From assembly GCF_014356525.2 (NCBI RefSeq), contig NC_052507.1:35959013-36023012 (forward strand): DNA of 64,000 nucleotides. Reading direction: 5' to 3'. The position numbers and the translations under genes were made by a program. Positions 22,856-35,071 of the stretch are shown here, one piece after another; the stretch's first letter is position 1; each line of letters starts with the position of its first letter. A model generated the notes under the pieces. That model saw only the letters and a list, made by a program, of their open reading frames with translations. It ran no database searches and had not been told where the DNA came from. This DNA comes from Nilaparvata lugens. Lineage: Eukaryota > Arthropoda > Insecta > Hemiptera > Delphacidae.

Positions 22856-24714
22856 ACACAGATTTTTTTGTCAAAATTTCAATCAAAATTATTATCTTTT
22901 GAATTCTTAGACATTGTCAAAAAATCAATTATTTTTTTGTAGTGATATGCCTACTCAGGAGTCGCCAAAAATAACAGTAATTTCATCCAGTCTAGGCTAG
23001 ATCGTACGAAGACTGACATGTTAATGTACATGGACACTCCATCGTCTGTGAATTCTAATGTCATATTTATGAATAACTTAATGAGTAAATAGCAGTTTTG
23101 GTGTGGTGAACAGCTGTTACAAAACTTGTCTGTTGCAAAGGAAGCGTTGGCCCTGGCCGTCCAAAGAAAATGGCAAGTTGATCAAGAATAAGAAGGAGAA
23201 GTTGATGAAGAGAAAAGTGGAAGGTAGGTGCACACGCTTCAGGTGGCAGTGGCATGTCTCCATGACGACATGACAAGATGACGTGTATTTTGTGGAGGGG
23301 CGGTGAGGGGCCGCATGTCGTGTATCACGCTTGTACTCTCTCTTCTCTCTTCTCTTTTACAGCTGCTCTTCTCATCTCTTGTTGTCGGCCTGTCTCTCTA
23401 AGTGGCTTATTGATCATTCTGAGCCCTCACCCCCTGTCCTCCTATCCATACACACCCCCTCACCTAGGTCCAAATCATCCAACACCATCCTTGGTCCTTA
23501 GGCGAGTCGTAGTAGTTGATTGTACGAGTAAATTGGTTAGGATGCTCTTGGTAGCAGAAGCTCCTTCTTCTTCTTCATCATTTTCTAAGTTTGCTTCTTC
23601 ACCTTACTCAAACCCCCTCCCCTACCATCGATTTCATGCTTCCTGTTACATTGTGTATCATCTTTTCCTTTCCACTTATCTTAATTGATCAAAAATGAAG
23701 AAAAAATAATTCATATTTTCTATCAAGGTAAAAACTTATTGTGATGACAGATTGCTATGCTGGTTAAAGTCCTACTAATCCTTTGTGTCAAATGAATTTC
23801 AGGAAGGAGGTTGAAGAGTAAAATTACAAAGAACCACTGTAACGGTCTCTTGAAATTAGCGAGTTTGATTCGAAGAACCTCTAATTTTTTTCCTATGCTT
23901 ATACCCTTATACATGGTTATAACCATATGCATGGTTCTGTAGGTCATTGGACCAAGTCATCAATATTTATGAGAAAATTGAACCTCATGTGTGATTTCAA
24001 GATTGTTGAAAATTATTTATTTCAGGATGATCTTTTATCCATGGGGATTCTTCTGTTTATACAAAAGTCTTTCAGTGTTTATTCAATTTCACTATGTTAA
24101 TATAATGTTTCCTTGCATGTTCCTGAATTTTTCTTTTTTTTTATTTTAGTCTCAAAATGATTATTTCAACGATTTCAAATGATTGTGCGATTGTGAGGCT
24201 ATATCCTAGTGAGATGACTGTTCATATCCTCAGCAAATTAACGTTTTAAAAATTCTTCATCCAATCTTTCCGATTTGTATTAATATTTCTTTAGATGGTA
24301 CAGATCAGAAACACGACAGTTATCACATGTAAATAGTAGGCATGCGCAATTGTCGTGAGTTGTTTTCGGCTACCGAGAAGGATCACAACAGACTCGTTTT
24401 TGCTCCCCTTCTTTTCATATCAAAATGAGATGAAACAATGCCAAAATGAGGGTGGACCAAGTGAAGGGGATAGCTCACAAATAAGCGCCCGGATACTGTG
24501 CTCTGTTATATTATAGTTCTCTATATAGAGAACTCTATATATGGCTCTGCCAACTAGCAGAATGTCAGGAGTCTCATGAGTTATCACCATAGCAGCCTCT
24601 AATACCTCTATAAGAGGTGGTTATGGTTATGACACAGACATGTAAGGAGGCTTGAGTAAGTATCCTTGAGTGAAATATTGTTAATTCAAATATGAAGAGA
24701 ATTTTTTCTTTCAA
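22856..24714. other. Non-coding stretch, no gene seen
   Basis: The 136-codon frame at 23278-23688 lies in CT-rich sequence with no domain. A perfect 20-bp palindrome, AGTTCTCTATATAGAGAACT, occupies 24515-24534. Confidence 0.45.
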
Positions 24715-24900
24715 TTCAATTCTTTCTTTCTTTATTCAAAAAAATAATTAAACAATCAAATGCATTCCAAAAATCAAATACAATATTGTTTCCTAATTTC
24801 TAATATGTGTTCCCTATAGGCTACCCTGTGTGGGGACACTTGAATATATATAATTAAATATTTATATACAAATTTAAATATTATATCATGAAGAACATAA
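24715..24900 (-). mobile_element. Probable LINE 3' tail
   Basis: On the minus strand the sequence ends GAATAAAGAAAGAAAG, an AATAAA-containing 3' end leading into an AAAG tail, preceded by a GTAGCCTATAGGGAACAC-like 3' UTR. There is no coding part. Confidence 0.35.
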
Positions 24901-24995
24901 TAATTGAATATGGTATTATATTGAAATAAATCAATATGTCAATATTTATAATCATTCTTGCACACATTCATACGCACACACTTCACACATGCGCA

Positions 24996-25068
<73 letters not shown>

Positions 25069-25072
25069 CACT
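24996..25072. repeat. (CA)n microsatellite
   Basis: CA dinucleotides with one CC interruption near 25043. It lies at the 3' side of the minus-strand LINE and may have grown from its tail. Confidence 0.95.
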
Positions 25073-25351
25073 TACATACACTTACACAAAACTTAAAACT
25101 ATGTACGGAGTGGTTTCTGTTTTTTTTCATATTTAGTTCAATTTTATTCATAGTTAACGTTTCGTTTTTTTTCAAAGTGCTGATGTAATTAGACCATAAA
25201 TGAATGCGTTTTAAAGAAAGAGACAGTGATTGAAATTTGATACTGTCTTACTGTTTACGCATACCGGACGGGATTTGTGAGTTCAATGATCTTTGATTGC
25301 TGCAGTGTTCATGTCATGTAATGTGTAAATTATACTAAATTTAGACCTATA

Positions 25352-28298
25352 TTAATTTAGTAAAAAATCATTCGGGTTGTCTAGTTGTAAAATGAATTTC
25401 TTGATTTCTTTTCTAAATAACTGACGTGACGTTATTTTCCTTGTTGTTACTGGAAGTGAATTGAATATTTTTATAGCTATGTATTTGAAGTGTCGTCTGG
25501 AATGTTCTAATCTTGGTTTTGGGAGGTTAATGTCCTGTGAATTCCTGAGGTTTATTCTTTCTCTCATCTGTTGAATATCGAAATTATTTTCAGCTAAATC
25601 CAGCAATGCTTTGAATATAAAAGAATGTCTCACTGATAATATTGATAGTTCTCTGAAGAGCATCATTGAACTATATTGTTTAGGTTTATTACAAATTATT
25701 TTCAATATATGTTTCTGACCATTAATCACAGGTTTAATATGAACATTGTATGCACTCCCATAGCATATTATTCCATAATTTATTCTAGAACCAATAATTG
25801 CATGGTATAATTGTAACAATACTTCTTTTGGACATAACTGTCTGAGGTAATAGAACTTCCTTATGTATACAAATAACTCATTTTTTATCTTCTGTACATG
25901 ATCTGACCAAATGAGTCTACTATCCAATATGAGGCCCACATACTTAACTGTACGTGCTTGTTTTATTGTTTTACAGTTACACAATATATTATTCACCTGT
26001 TGCGCACAATCTAATTTATGTAAGTAAATACTAGTTAACTCCTGATCCGTGTTTTGAAGATTAAATTGTATTATATTACATTTGTCTGTGTTGATAGTTA
26101 ATTTATTTTCGCAAAACCACCACCTAAGGTGCTTAGGATCCATTTCTAATTTATTTTTAAGTTCTTGATTTGTTTTGGCCGAATAAAATATAACTGTATC
26201 GTCTGCAAAAGATGTAATCTTTCCCTGTAAGTCACCATCCGTCAAATCGTTGATAAAGACCAGGAATAAAGTACTTGATAACACTGATCCTTGAGGAATA
26301 CCTATGGTAATGTCCCCGGGTTCACTCAACGTATCGTTAATTCTGACCCTTTGACTCCTATTAGATAGGTAGCATCTTAACCAATCATTAGCAATTCCTC
26401 TTACTCCTGATAAGTCAAGTTTTTTTAGAAGCATGTTTTTATCAATAGCATCATCATGCTTTAGATATATCAAGAAACAGAGCTGCACACTTATTATTAA
26501 CACTAAAACTGTCATTTATTTTTGAAATGAGATTTTTAATTGCCGCTTCTGTACTTCTTCCTTCACGGAAACCATATTGGTTATCACTAAAATAGTTATT
26601 ATTTTTATAAAAGTTTTCAAGTCTAATCTTGAATATTTTTTCTAAAATCTTGGAAAAAACCGGTAAAAGTGAAATTGGGCGGAACTGATCTATGTTTTTA
26701 CAATTTGGCTTTTTAGGAATAGGTATAACTACGCTGTGTTTGAACATGCTTGGGAATTTTCCTTTGGCAATACTCAGGTTAATTAGATCGGTTAATTTGT
26801 TCAAATAATCCATGTAAGTTTTTTTAATCATGCTTGTGCTTATTCCATCTACACCTGGCGAAGATTTATTTTTCAATTTTCCTATTATACTTGCTACTTC
26901 CTCCGGATTTGTAGGGTGGAGAAAAATTGAATTAGTTGGAGATTTGTATGGAAACCTTATTTTTGATATTCTAGCAGACTCTTCCCTGGTTTGCAATGTG
27001 GTTTGTTCTAATTCATCATTCATTTTATTCACAACATTCAGAAAATAAAAATTAAACGAATTAGAAATTTTATTACTATCATGTGTGCTATTTCCCTGCT
27101 CATCAACAATCAGTTTTAGTGGTTCTTTATTTTTTTTCAATCCTATTAACGCGTCAATTGTTTTCCAGGTCTTTCTAATGTTTCCCTGGCTTTCTCTAAA
27201 CAGTTTTGAATAATAATATTGTTTTCTTTCTCTCAGTTCATTACGTAAGTTATTTTTGAATGTATTGTATATTTGTTTTAAGTCGTCATTATTAGGTTGT
27301 TTGATTACATTCTTGTATAACTCATTTCTTAAGTTTATTTGCTTGATCAGATAACTATTTATCCATGGCGACCTATATTTCTGTGTCAAGTTATTTTTTA
27401 AAAGAAGATTTTCTTGTGAATCTTTGATAGCGCTTTTTAAAATGTCAATGAAATTTTCCCATCCCTCATCAACCGATATTGCTGGTATTTCTCTATCCCA
27501 ATCAATCGATGATAAAATATTATTCAACTTCCGGTAATTGATTAGGCATATTTTTTTATAATTTGTATCTGCTTCTTCGTTGGATCTCTTCAATCCTTCA
27601 ACTTTAAGTATGATTGTACTGTGATCAGTTATATCTAAATGTAGTATTTCTGGAATTAGATTAATTTTATTCAGTTTTGTTCTATTTTTGCCGGATTTTA
27701 AGTAAAGATGATCTATTAAAGAGTTGGAAAATCGGGACCTATGAGTGTAATCAGTATTGAGTGATTCAAATCCAAAACTATTCATTAGATATTTGTAATC
27801 GTCAATAATTCTGGTGTTCTGAAGAAGATCTATATTTATATCTCCCGTGAAAAAGAAAGGGACCTCATTGTTTTCGTTAATATTAAATATTTCTTCTAAG
27901 TACAAGGTTAATTCGTTGAGAAATATTTTGGGTGAGTTCGATTGCAACCTGTGAGAAGCCAACAACTGAAATTCAAAATTATTATATGAACAAGATATAT
28001 GTACACAGTTCGCTGAAATAAAAACTATTGTCTTTGTTTTGAACGTTATCTCACTGCTTATATAAACCAAAGTTCCTCCTGCTCTGTAGTTATGATTAAA
28101 ATTACCATGTACGGAATAGCCCTCTATATGATATAAGTCTATTTCATTCTCTAGTATCCATATTCCTGTCAAGACTATTATTAGCGGGTTGTTTTCAAAT
28201 TTCCTCATTTGCACTAAGAATAAATCGAAATTACTTCGCAGACTGCGTATATTTTGATGAATAATTAGTGTTTCTCTGTTACTTATCTCTGATGACAT
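25352..28298 (-). pseudogene. LINE ORF2: APE endonuclease and reverse transcriptase, one frameshift
   Basis: It starts at ATG 28298 (MSSEISNRETLIIHQNIRSL). The endonuclease (about 1-230) shows LIIHQNIRSL, FFTGDINIDLL, NSLIDHLYLK and ITDHSTIIL, the usual N, D-N and D-H active-site blocks. The RT follows: SSPGVDGISTSMIKK (about 475), PIPKKPNCKNIDQFRPISLL, DNQYGFREGRSTEAAI and LFLDISKA (end of the first piece). The RT continues in a second frame (25352-26515) with AIDKNMLLKKLDL, GIPQGSVLSSTLF, FADDTVIF and VKYVGLILDSRL to a normal C-terminus. The break is a single-base gain near 26453-26456, where the text reads GCATGATGATGCT. The ORF is otherwise uninterrupted over about 980 codons, so this is a recent inactivation. 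The start overlaps the ORF1 stop. Confidence 0.9.
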
Positions 28299-29298
28299 TT
28301 TTATTTACGGTACTGACACTGTTATTTTCTTGGTTACCTGGCTGCTTTGATGCACTTATCACGCTCAACTTTTTCACTTGTTCACTGTTCTTGAGTTCAA
28401 TAACTGGTGTTCCGTCTTCTTTCCTAGCTAGAATCTTCCCTTCCTTGATCCATAGGTATTTGATGTCGCCTCTTTTGAAGATCTCTCTCGCCATGGTGAA
28501 AATCCTTCTTCGCGTAGGTGCTAGACTTTCATTCACATAGACTGGATGGTCCGTTGTTTCTCCCATCTGCTTTATAGAAAACTGCCTCGTAACTTTCTTT
28601 CTATTCAATAATACTTGTTTGTCTGTTTTACGAACGAACTTGACAACGATTGGTGGAGGTAGGTTTTCATTTCGTTGTTTAAGTGTGTGACAAATGTCGA
28701 TTGCATCTGCTTTTATTTTGTGTCCTAATGCTTCGCTCATTCTACAAATGATTTCTGTTACACCTTCATCCTGTTTTTTGGGTATACCATTTATTTCCAG
28801 CATGTTCGATCTTGAGTATTGTTCCATATCCTCGACGCGTTCCTTCAGTTCTGCATTTTCTTTCCTGAGGCTAGCTACTTCTGTTGAAAGCTTATCGATG
28901 TTGATGAGGCATGTGCTAATTTGCTTGTTTTGTTCATCAAACTTCTTATTTATGTCGTTAATCGCCTGATGACATGATTCAATTGATTTCCCGAGCTCCA
29001 ACTCCATTTTCTTAATATTCTCCTTCATCGACGTCTGATTTCCTGCAATTACCTCAAGAACTCCTGCGAGTTCTTGGAGAGTCACGTCCTTGTTTCCTGT
29101 TGTCGATTCACTCACCATACTTTTGCGACGTGTAGAGGAACAGCTGCCACATCTCCAAATTTGTTTGTTTCTCTTTATGTAGTCCGCATCGTCCTTGGTC
29201 ATTTTCACACATCCTATATGAAAATTCGCTTCACAGTCGACACATGAAATCAGCTCACCTGAATTCCGAACGGATTTAGAGCAAATAAAACAAGACAT
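28279..29298 (-). CDS. LINE ORF1 protein: PHD finger, coiled coil, RNA-binding domain
   Basis: The ATG is at 29298 (MSCFICSKSV), giving 339 codons; the frame is open a further 16 codons upstream but without ATG. Residues 1-55 hold a PHD-like Cys/His finger: CFIC, CVDC, FHIGC and WRCGSC. A charged, heptad-rich coiled coil follows (about 75-170, including SLRKENAELKERVEDMEQY). Next is an L1-ORF1-like RNA-binding domain (RSNMLEINGIPKK, PPPIVVKFVRKTDK, VYVNESLAPTRR) to about 300. Such proteins bind the element's own RNA as trimers or multimers and form the RNP used for retrotransposition. Its stop (28279) lies 20 bp inside ORF2. The frame is intact. Confidence 0.85.
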   Translation of the reverse strand: MSCFICSKSVRNSGELISCVDCEANFHIGCVKMTKDDADYIKRNKQIWRCGSCSSTRRKSMVSESTTGNKDVTLQELAGVLEVIAGNQTSMKENIKKMELELGKSIESCHQAINDINKKFDEQNKQISTCLINIDKLSTEVASLRKENAELKERVEDMEQYSRSNMLEINGIPKKQDEGVTEIICRMSEALGHKIKADAIDICHTLKQRNENLPPPIVVKFVRKTDKQVLLNRKKVTRQFSIKQMGETTDHPVYVNESLAPTRRRIFTMAREIFKRGDIKYLWIKEGKILARKEDGTPVIELKNSEQVKKLSVISASKQPGNQENNSVSTVNKNVIRDK

Positions 29299-29440
29299 TT
29301 TTAAATCTTCAAATATAATATTCACTACAGCACGGTTCACTAGCACGAAATATTTTGTTACGGAACGTTTAAACTTTGCACAGCTGACTCAGCAACCACT
29401 CCGATACGACCGCTCTCGTCGAGCTCTCAAACATTACTGA

Positions 29441-32400
29441 ATATGTTTAAAATATTTATTAGTAGTACTCCAATGGATACATGAGTGGATTTTCCTCATT
29501 GGAATATAGATATGTAATACAGGAGACGTATCCGTCTTCTGTAGACGCATAAGAGCCTAAACGAGGTGTCTTACTCTATTGAAAATCACATTGATAAAGT
29601 AAACACTGTTTTTTATGTTACTGTGTCATGATTTAGACTTTTATTGGTATTTTCTAAATTATCAGATGATACCTAATGAATTATTTGAAAATCTGTAATG
29701 AGAGATTCTGGTGTCAAAAATTCATGAGGAACTGGAAATAGATTGTTTTTGTCTTTGTTTGGTCAGAACTGGATTTTTATACTTTACATTTTTGGAGGAG
29801 GTTCATTCGAATATGATAATACTATGTGAGTTTTAAATTCATTACTTGAGAGTAATAACGAATCAATTCTATCGAATATACAAGATCATTAATTTCTTAA
29901 GAGGTATAAAAAATAAATTCTATCAAATATAATCAATCAATAATCCTTCATTGTCATGAAACACAAAGTGTTGTAACAAAGATACAATAGAATTGAAAAC
30001 AGTCAAAATATTTTTATAATAATAATAATGTAGTCAAAATAATATTTTTGTAAAAAAAATTTACAACAAAATTGGCAAATAGTAATAAACAGCAGCAATT
30101 GATAAGTAGCAGGTATTAAAACGGGATCCAACACAAGTCACAACAAAGCTGTTACAGTTGAACAGATGAACACTGAAGCTATTCAAAAAAGAAGAAGATC
30201 ATTCAGTTACAATATGAATCAGTCATAATAATCAGTCCTATGATTGTTCATTATCTATTTTCTTCCCATGATTGTTATTATCACCTAGAAAATCAATTCT
30301 ATTGAATATAAAAGATAATTCAGTTACAGTATGGATCAGTCATAATGGTTCATCATCTATCTTCTTTCTATGACTGTTATTATCATCTATATATTTTATC
30401 AACTGAATAATTGATTGGATGTAACTGAATATGTGAGTCAGTTCACCCACATACCAACAAGTAATTCCACACATGAATCTTCAGCGCGATTTCTGAATGA
30501 ATTTCAATGCTGTACTGTAAGAGTTTTGATAAATCAGAATCTGCAGGACTGAGCTGTTATTCCCAACCAACAGGATTATGAGAATTCTTGATGACTTAAA
30601 AAATGTGTCTCTTCTGGTTTCATGAGTCATAATGAATGAGAAAATCATGAGCTTTACTGTGTAAGTTGTTTGATGCTGCTTCAAACAAAGTATGAGTTGG
30701 AAAAATGATTTTTTTGTTACATCTCTTACAAATGAATAATAATGGTCAGAAGTAATGTATAGTTAACGTTCTTTGAATAGGTAAGAATGAGATTGTGATA
30801 GATAACGTTTCCATGCACTGCACGCTCTCAAGTGATGGATCATAAATATTGCAAGAGTCAATACTACTCCAGCTTAGATCACTTTTTCATCACGTACAGG
30901 AAATCGCATAAAAAATCCACAATTCACATGATGGATTGCAGAGAAGATTGACAGTAATTTGATAATAAATTATTCATCATTATTTGAATTTTCAAACTCA
31001 GCATGATTGAAACACAATTATCAATTTTTGTTTTTCGATTCGATACAATATTTTTGCAATATTCATAGCGGTAATAGCAAGTTTGGAATCGCTTTACATT
31101 TTTTTTTGTATAAATATGTTAGTGAATGGAGGAATAACGCAATCTATTCGAAATTTGATGAAGTCAAATGCGAATTCAGAAATAAGAGAAATAATAAGGG
31201 GTTCCAATTATAAAGGACGTCCCTCGGCAAGTATTCACATATTATCTTCATCAAGTTATTCTCAATACGACTTGCGAATGACAAACATTTAGCGACCCAT
31301 AATTGAGCTCATCCTAAAGGCGTACATCACTGAAAAGTATTTATAGGGAGACGTGTGATTTTGGCTCACAACCTGATGCTCCCTGTGCTGAATCCGATTA
31401 CGATCCATCAGGAAGTGGGTAGACAATAGTCCCTACTTTGATAATAATTAGAGGATGGTGAGGAAGAAATCCACCATAGAGAAAGCTGTTCTTGCATGGA
31501 ATGACAAACTAATTAACTCAGAAGATTATTTGTCTGTTCTCGGGTGTTCTCAGCTCGCTTTGTTTTCAACTTGAATGGCATACCTTCTATTAACTCATTT
31601 CCTTCCCTGTATATTTGAAGCTCTAGAATTATAATTGTATTTCCTCCTCTTTCAACAATATTATCATTATAACTAGTAGTTGGAATGAGCTCACGAATCC
31701 TGGTAGGAGTCTTGTAACTTGTATATACCACCCAAAGTAGACAGACGTTGGTCACTCATCTATTGTATTGAAGTTGACATGCTATTGGAGTGGAGAAACT
31801 GCAGCCCTGACCTAAGCTGTAGTACAGAGTAGGTAAAATATCGCATTATTGGAAATCATACGGTGAAGTATAGTCAAATTATATAACACAAGCATGTTCT
31901 GACATGCAAGCTTTCTGTTTCTGCTTTGCAATAATAAATATCAAAACATTTGAATGATAGAAGCATTGTGCCATTTAAAAGCAAAAACCCAACCTCCTAA
32001 CCTACCCTTTCAAACCCTTGAGTTTTCTTCAACTTCTAGGTCGTGTTAACATTTTGTAGTTTGGCTACACATCTGCTTGTGAATTTCGGAGATGTGATAT
32101 TTTGATTTTTGTAGTACAGTTGAAGAACATGTGCTCGATAACAGCATGTGTTCTGTGCATCTATATGAATACAATGCATCGAATAAATCGGGATCGTTTT
32201 ATTGTTTTATTGCAACACATTTGTTTATGAAGATTGTATTATGGGTTAATCTGAAATTATAATAGAATAACGTTGTCCACTAATGCTTTTCAAGCTTATT
32301 AACTTTTCCATGTCACGTTTTCTTTTTAGTTTCTTGAAAAACTTCAACTTTATTTTATTCATACAAGTTGAATTAACTCAAAAATGTTATATTCAACTAC

Positions 32401-34057
32401 ATCACTAGAATCGGTGATTCATTCGCTATAAGTACGGAGAATTTTTAAGTTATAGGTTGATCTTGAGGGGTGTTTGAAGCTACAGTGCATAAACTGTATG
32501 CTCAGTGTGGCTACTCTGTCACTTCTTTACTAACGTGACGTCACGCTGGCGTTGCCCCCCCCCCCAAAGGAGAGTTGATAGCTACAGTATTACAGTATAT
32601 ACTATAGAATAACTATAGTACTATACTCACTACTTCGTCCTTTTTCAAGATCTAAGAATAACATTGAAAGTGCATGAGAAAAAGAGTTTGCTCTGATTAA
32701 TCATTTATCAGTCAGCTGGAACTATTTGCATGCTATTTCTGTAATTTTTTCATTCATTTACAAAAGCTGATGCTATTATTTGAAAGTTGTCACACAGACT
32801 GACTTTATGCTCACAATACTCTTGGTATTCCAATTTATTCATAGACAGAATATTTCCTTCAGAGTTGGAGAAAGCAAATATTTTCTCATAATAATGAATA
32901 TTCTATATTTGGTTCATAATAAGTTGTTCAATATTGCGTGTAATACAGAGTCCATCATAGAAGAGCAGAGTAATATTCATTTATAATGGAATATACTTGA
33001 GGATTAATCCTCTTCATGATTCTTCCTTCCAAATTGATGGACAAGAAAGGAATTGAATTCAATTTCAATTCGAACAAACTTCACCAAACATCGTTCTGCT
33101 CTGTTTTTCGCCCCACTTCATACAAGCCAACTCCAACAACATACTCTTCCATCTCTGCGCGCATTTCTCTTCTAGGAAGCACTAATTCTGTTGCTCGTCT
33201 CCCGATTCCAATCAACTTCGGCTGCAAATGAATTAAGTAAGTAAGAAAGTCTCAGTTCTTCAGCGATAATGGCGGAAGTTTAATCGGAGGGTTATAAAAT
33301 AGCTGGCAAGAGCAATCAAAAGTAATGGTGGAGATAATTACCCAGATGAGTCTCTTAACAGCTTTGAAGAATGCGGAACGCCTCTTCAGAAGCTTGTGCC
33401 GAATTATCGTCTGAGAATTGTGATTTTCGAATAAAGTTTTCGACGACTTCTGTCGTTTGTCAATGCAATTAGTCTATTGAAACATCTCACAACACAACAA
33501 CTCCTGCGCATCTCATTGGAAGTCACTGGAGAAGATGTTACAGTTCATTTATAGTTTGCTGAACAACATAATAGATTTCAAGCTATAAAATTGAGTGAAC
33601 ATTCAATCAACTCAAGTGAATGTATAGCTATAAAAGAGCTTGTTTTTGAAGCGGAAACTCAGTGTTTTGTTGAAAATTTCCTCCTCTTTTGAGTGACTTT
33701 GGGAAGAAGAGGACTCCTTAGAAAGTTCTGATTGCATAATATTAGATCACGTAAGAAAACACGCCCCAGAAGAATTCAACATGATTAGATCTAAATTATA
33801 TTATAGAACGAGATGGAAGGAATGAAATGGTGATATGAAGCAGTTAATGAGGGCTGCAGCCAAAGCTTATGATTGGAGGACTAAAAACGTTGAGGAACTA
33901 CTTTTATTGGAAAACAAACTGATAATCTACAAGAAGCAATAATTTGATAAGTTTCATGGGTAACAAAATATATAGGATCCCTTGGTCGTTAAAATAGTAT
34001 TCATCAAGCTCCTGAAATTATTTCGTCCTTCGCCCTTTTTTCATAATATATCATGTT
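29441..34057. other. Long AT-rich stretch without genes
   Basis: No coding domain is seen; the frames at 30481, 31007, 31513, 32780 and 33016 are short and featureless. A two-unit ~117-bp tandem duplication lies at 30190-30410 (ATTCAGTTAC(A/G)ATATG at about 30201 and 30318). A perfect CRE-type palindrome GTGACGTCAC (32535-32544) is followed by a run of 12-13 C at about 32555. Confidence 0.5.
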
Positions 34058-34270
34058 CTAGAATAGAATAGAATAGAACTTTATTAAGATAATTCAGATA
34101 ATACAAAAAAGAGAAAAAGAAAACTCATTCACAAAAACACATCGTTTGAAAAATGAATTCAGAACATAATATGTTCTCTTTCGACAAAGTAAAAAAGTTG
34201 TTTAGGCTTGGCTGAAGCCGTCAGCCGGGTTGATAGTTTACAGTCCTTATAATGTAAATTTATTTCAGAT
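34058..34270 (-). mobile_element. LINE 3' UTR and tail fragment
   Basis: On the minus strand the sequence ends AATAAAGTTCTATTCTATTC, a polyadenylation word followed by a (TTCTA)n tail, typical for 5'-truncated insect LINEs. No ORF survives. Confidence 0.45.
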
Positions 34271-34990
34271 TATTATGTTCTATGTGTTCTGTGTTCTGCT
34301 TCACCTTTACAATGAGCCGGAGAGTATAGGTTTCCCCAGCCAATTACATCTCACAAATATTCATCAGAATGTGGAGTGAATTCAGTTTCTCTCTTGATTT
34401 AATAGATGACTATTCCAATACTGAAACGATTTTCAGTAGCTTGCTCTATTAAAACCTGTTCAATTCCTTCCAAAAATTATTCCAGCTACAGCATGATGAT
34501 TATTCTTCAAAGATGAGAGAGAAACAGGAATACTGATAATTGTTGTTGAATTGTGATTATGATTATTAATGAATTTAATTTATGTAAAGTAATCCTTCAT
34601 GACGAATTTGAATCATCAATACTAATACGAAAACAGTTTTACAGCCATTCTATTGAATTTCAAAGGCGTTTTTTTTTTAGTTATACATGTAGCAAACATC
34701 CATATATTATCAAATGATGGAAGAAATATTGAATAAAGAAAAAAAACAATGTTTATTTCCCAAAAAAACTAAAACTACAACATCAATTACACAAAATATT
34801 AGATAAATTTCAATTACATACAATAGTTAGTTACAAAAAATTCTTATAATGTGTCCTCTACTTGTTTAGTTTTTTCTGTGTGGAAATTGACCTACTCCAC
34901 TATGGTGTACCATGTTCTAAAATTATATTTCAATACATATTATATTTTAAACATATTATAAATATAAATATAAATCTTAGTATTCTTTTA

Positions 34991-35071
34991 AATTATTTTG
35001 CACGACTTGTTTCGGCAAAAATTCATTTTGGAAATGGCATTATTAGCCGAAACATGTCGTGCAAAATAATT
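34991..35071. repeat. Inverted pair of Penelope-type hammerhead-like motifs
   Basis: AATTATTTTGCACGAC…TTTCGGC (34991-35016) is repeated inverted at 35046-35071 (GCCGAAACATGTCGTGC and AAAATAATT) with one mismatch over 26 bp. The right-hand copy has GGC…GCC (stem II-like), then GAAACATGTC, where ACATGT is a palindromic stem III. The same word occurs at 61202. Inverted partial copies are common at the ends of Penelope-like elements; assignment to them is inference. Confidence 0.5.

Larger units (their letters stand above)
25200..29440 (-). mobile_element. Near-full-length two-ORF non-LTR retrotransposon (LINE)
   Basis: On the minus strand, in order: a ~140-bp 5' UTR (29299-29440), ORF1, overlapping ORF2 with an APE-type endonuclease and reverse transcriptase, and a 3' UTR from 25351 that fades into the CA microsatellite. 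Two ORFs, a PHD-type ORF1 and the FADD RT point to the CR1/Jockey group. Only one coding lesion was found, so the insertion is young compared with the other remnants. No target duplication could be fixed, and the outer ends are approximate. Confidence 0.88.

Noticed and set aside
23278..23688. 136-aa ORF with hydrophobic stretch
   Set aside because: CT-rich composition, no domain and no promoter or splice context.
24936..25188. Three ORFs with (TH)n or (CV)n
   Set aside because: Translations of the CA microsatellite on both strands.
26450..26520. Programmed frameshift between LINE ORF2 pieces
   Set aside because: The shift falls in the middle of the RT domain at a GCATGATGATGCT run with no slippery site. 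A simple one-base gain fits better.
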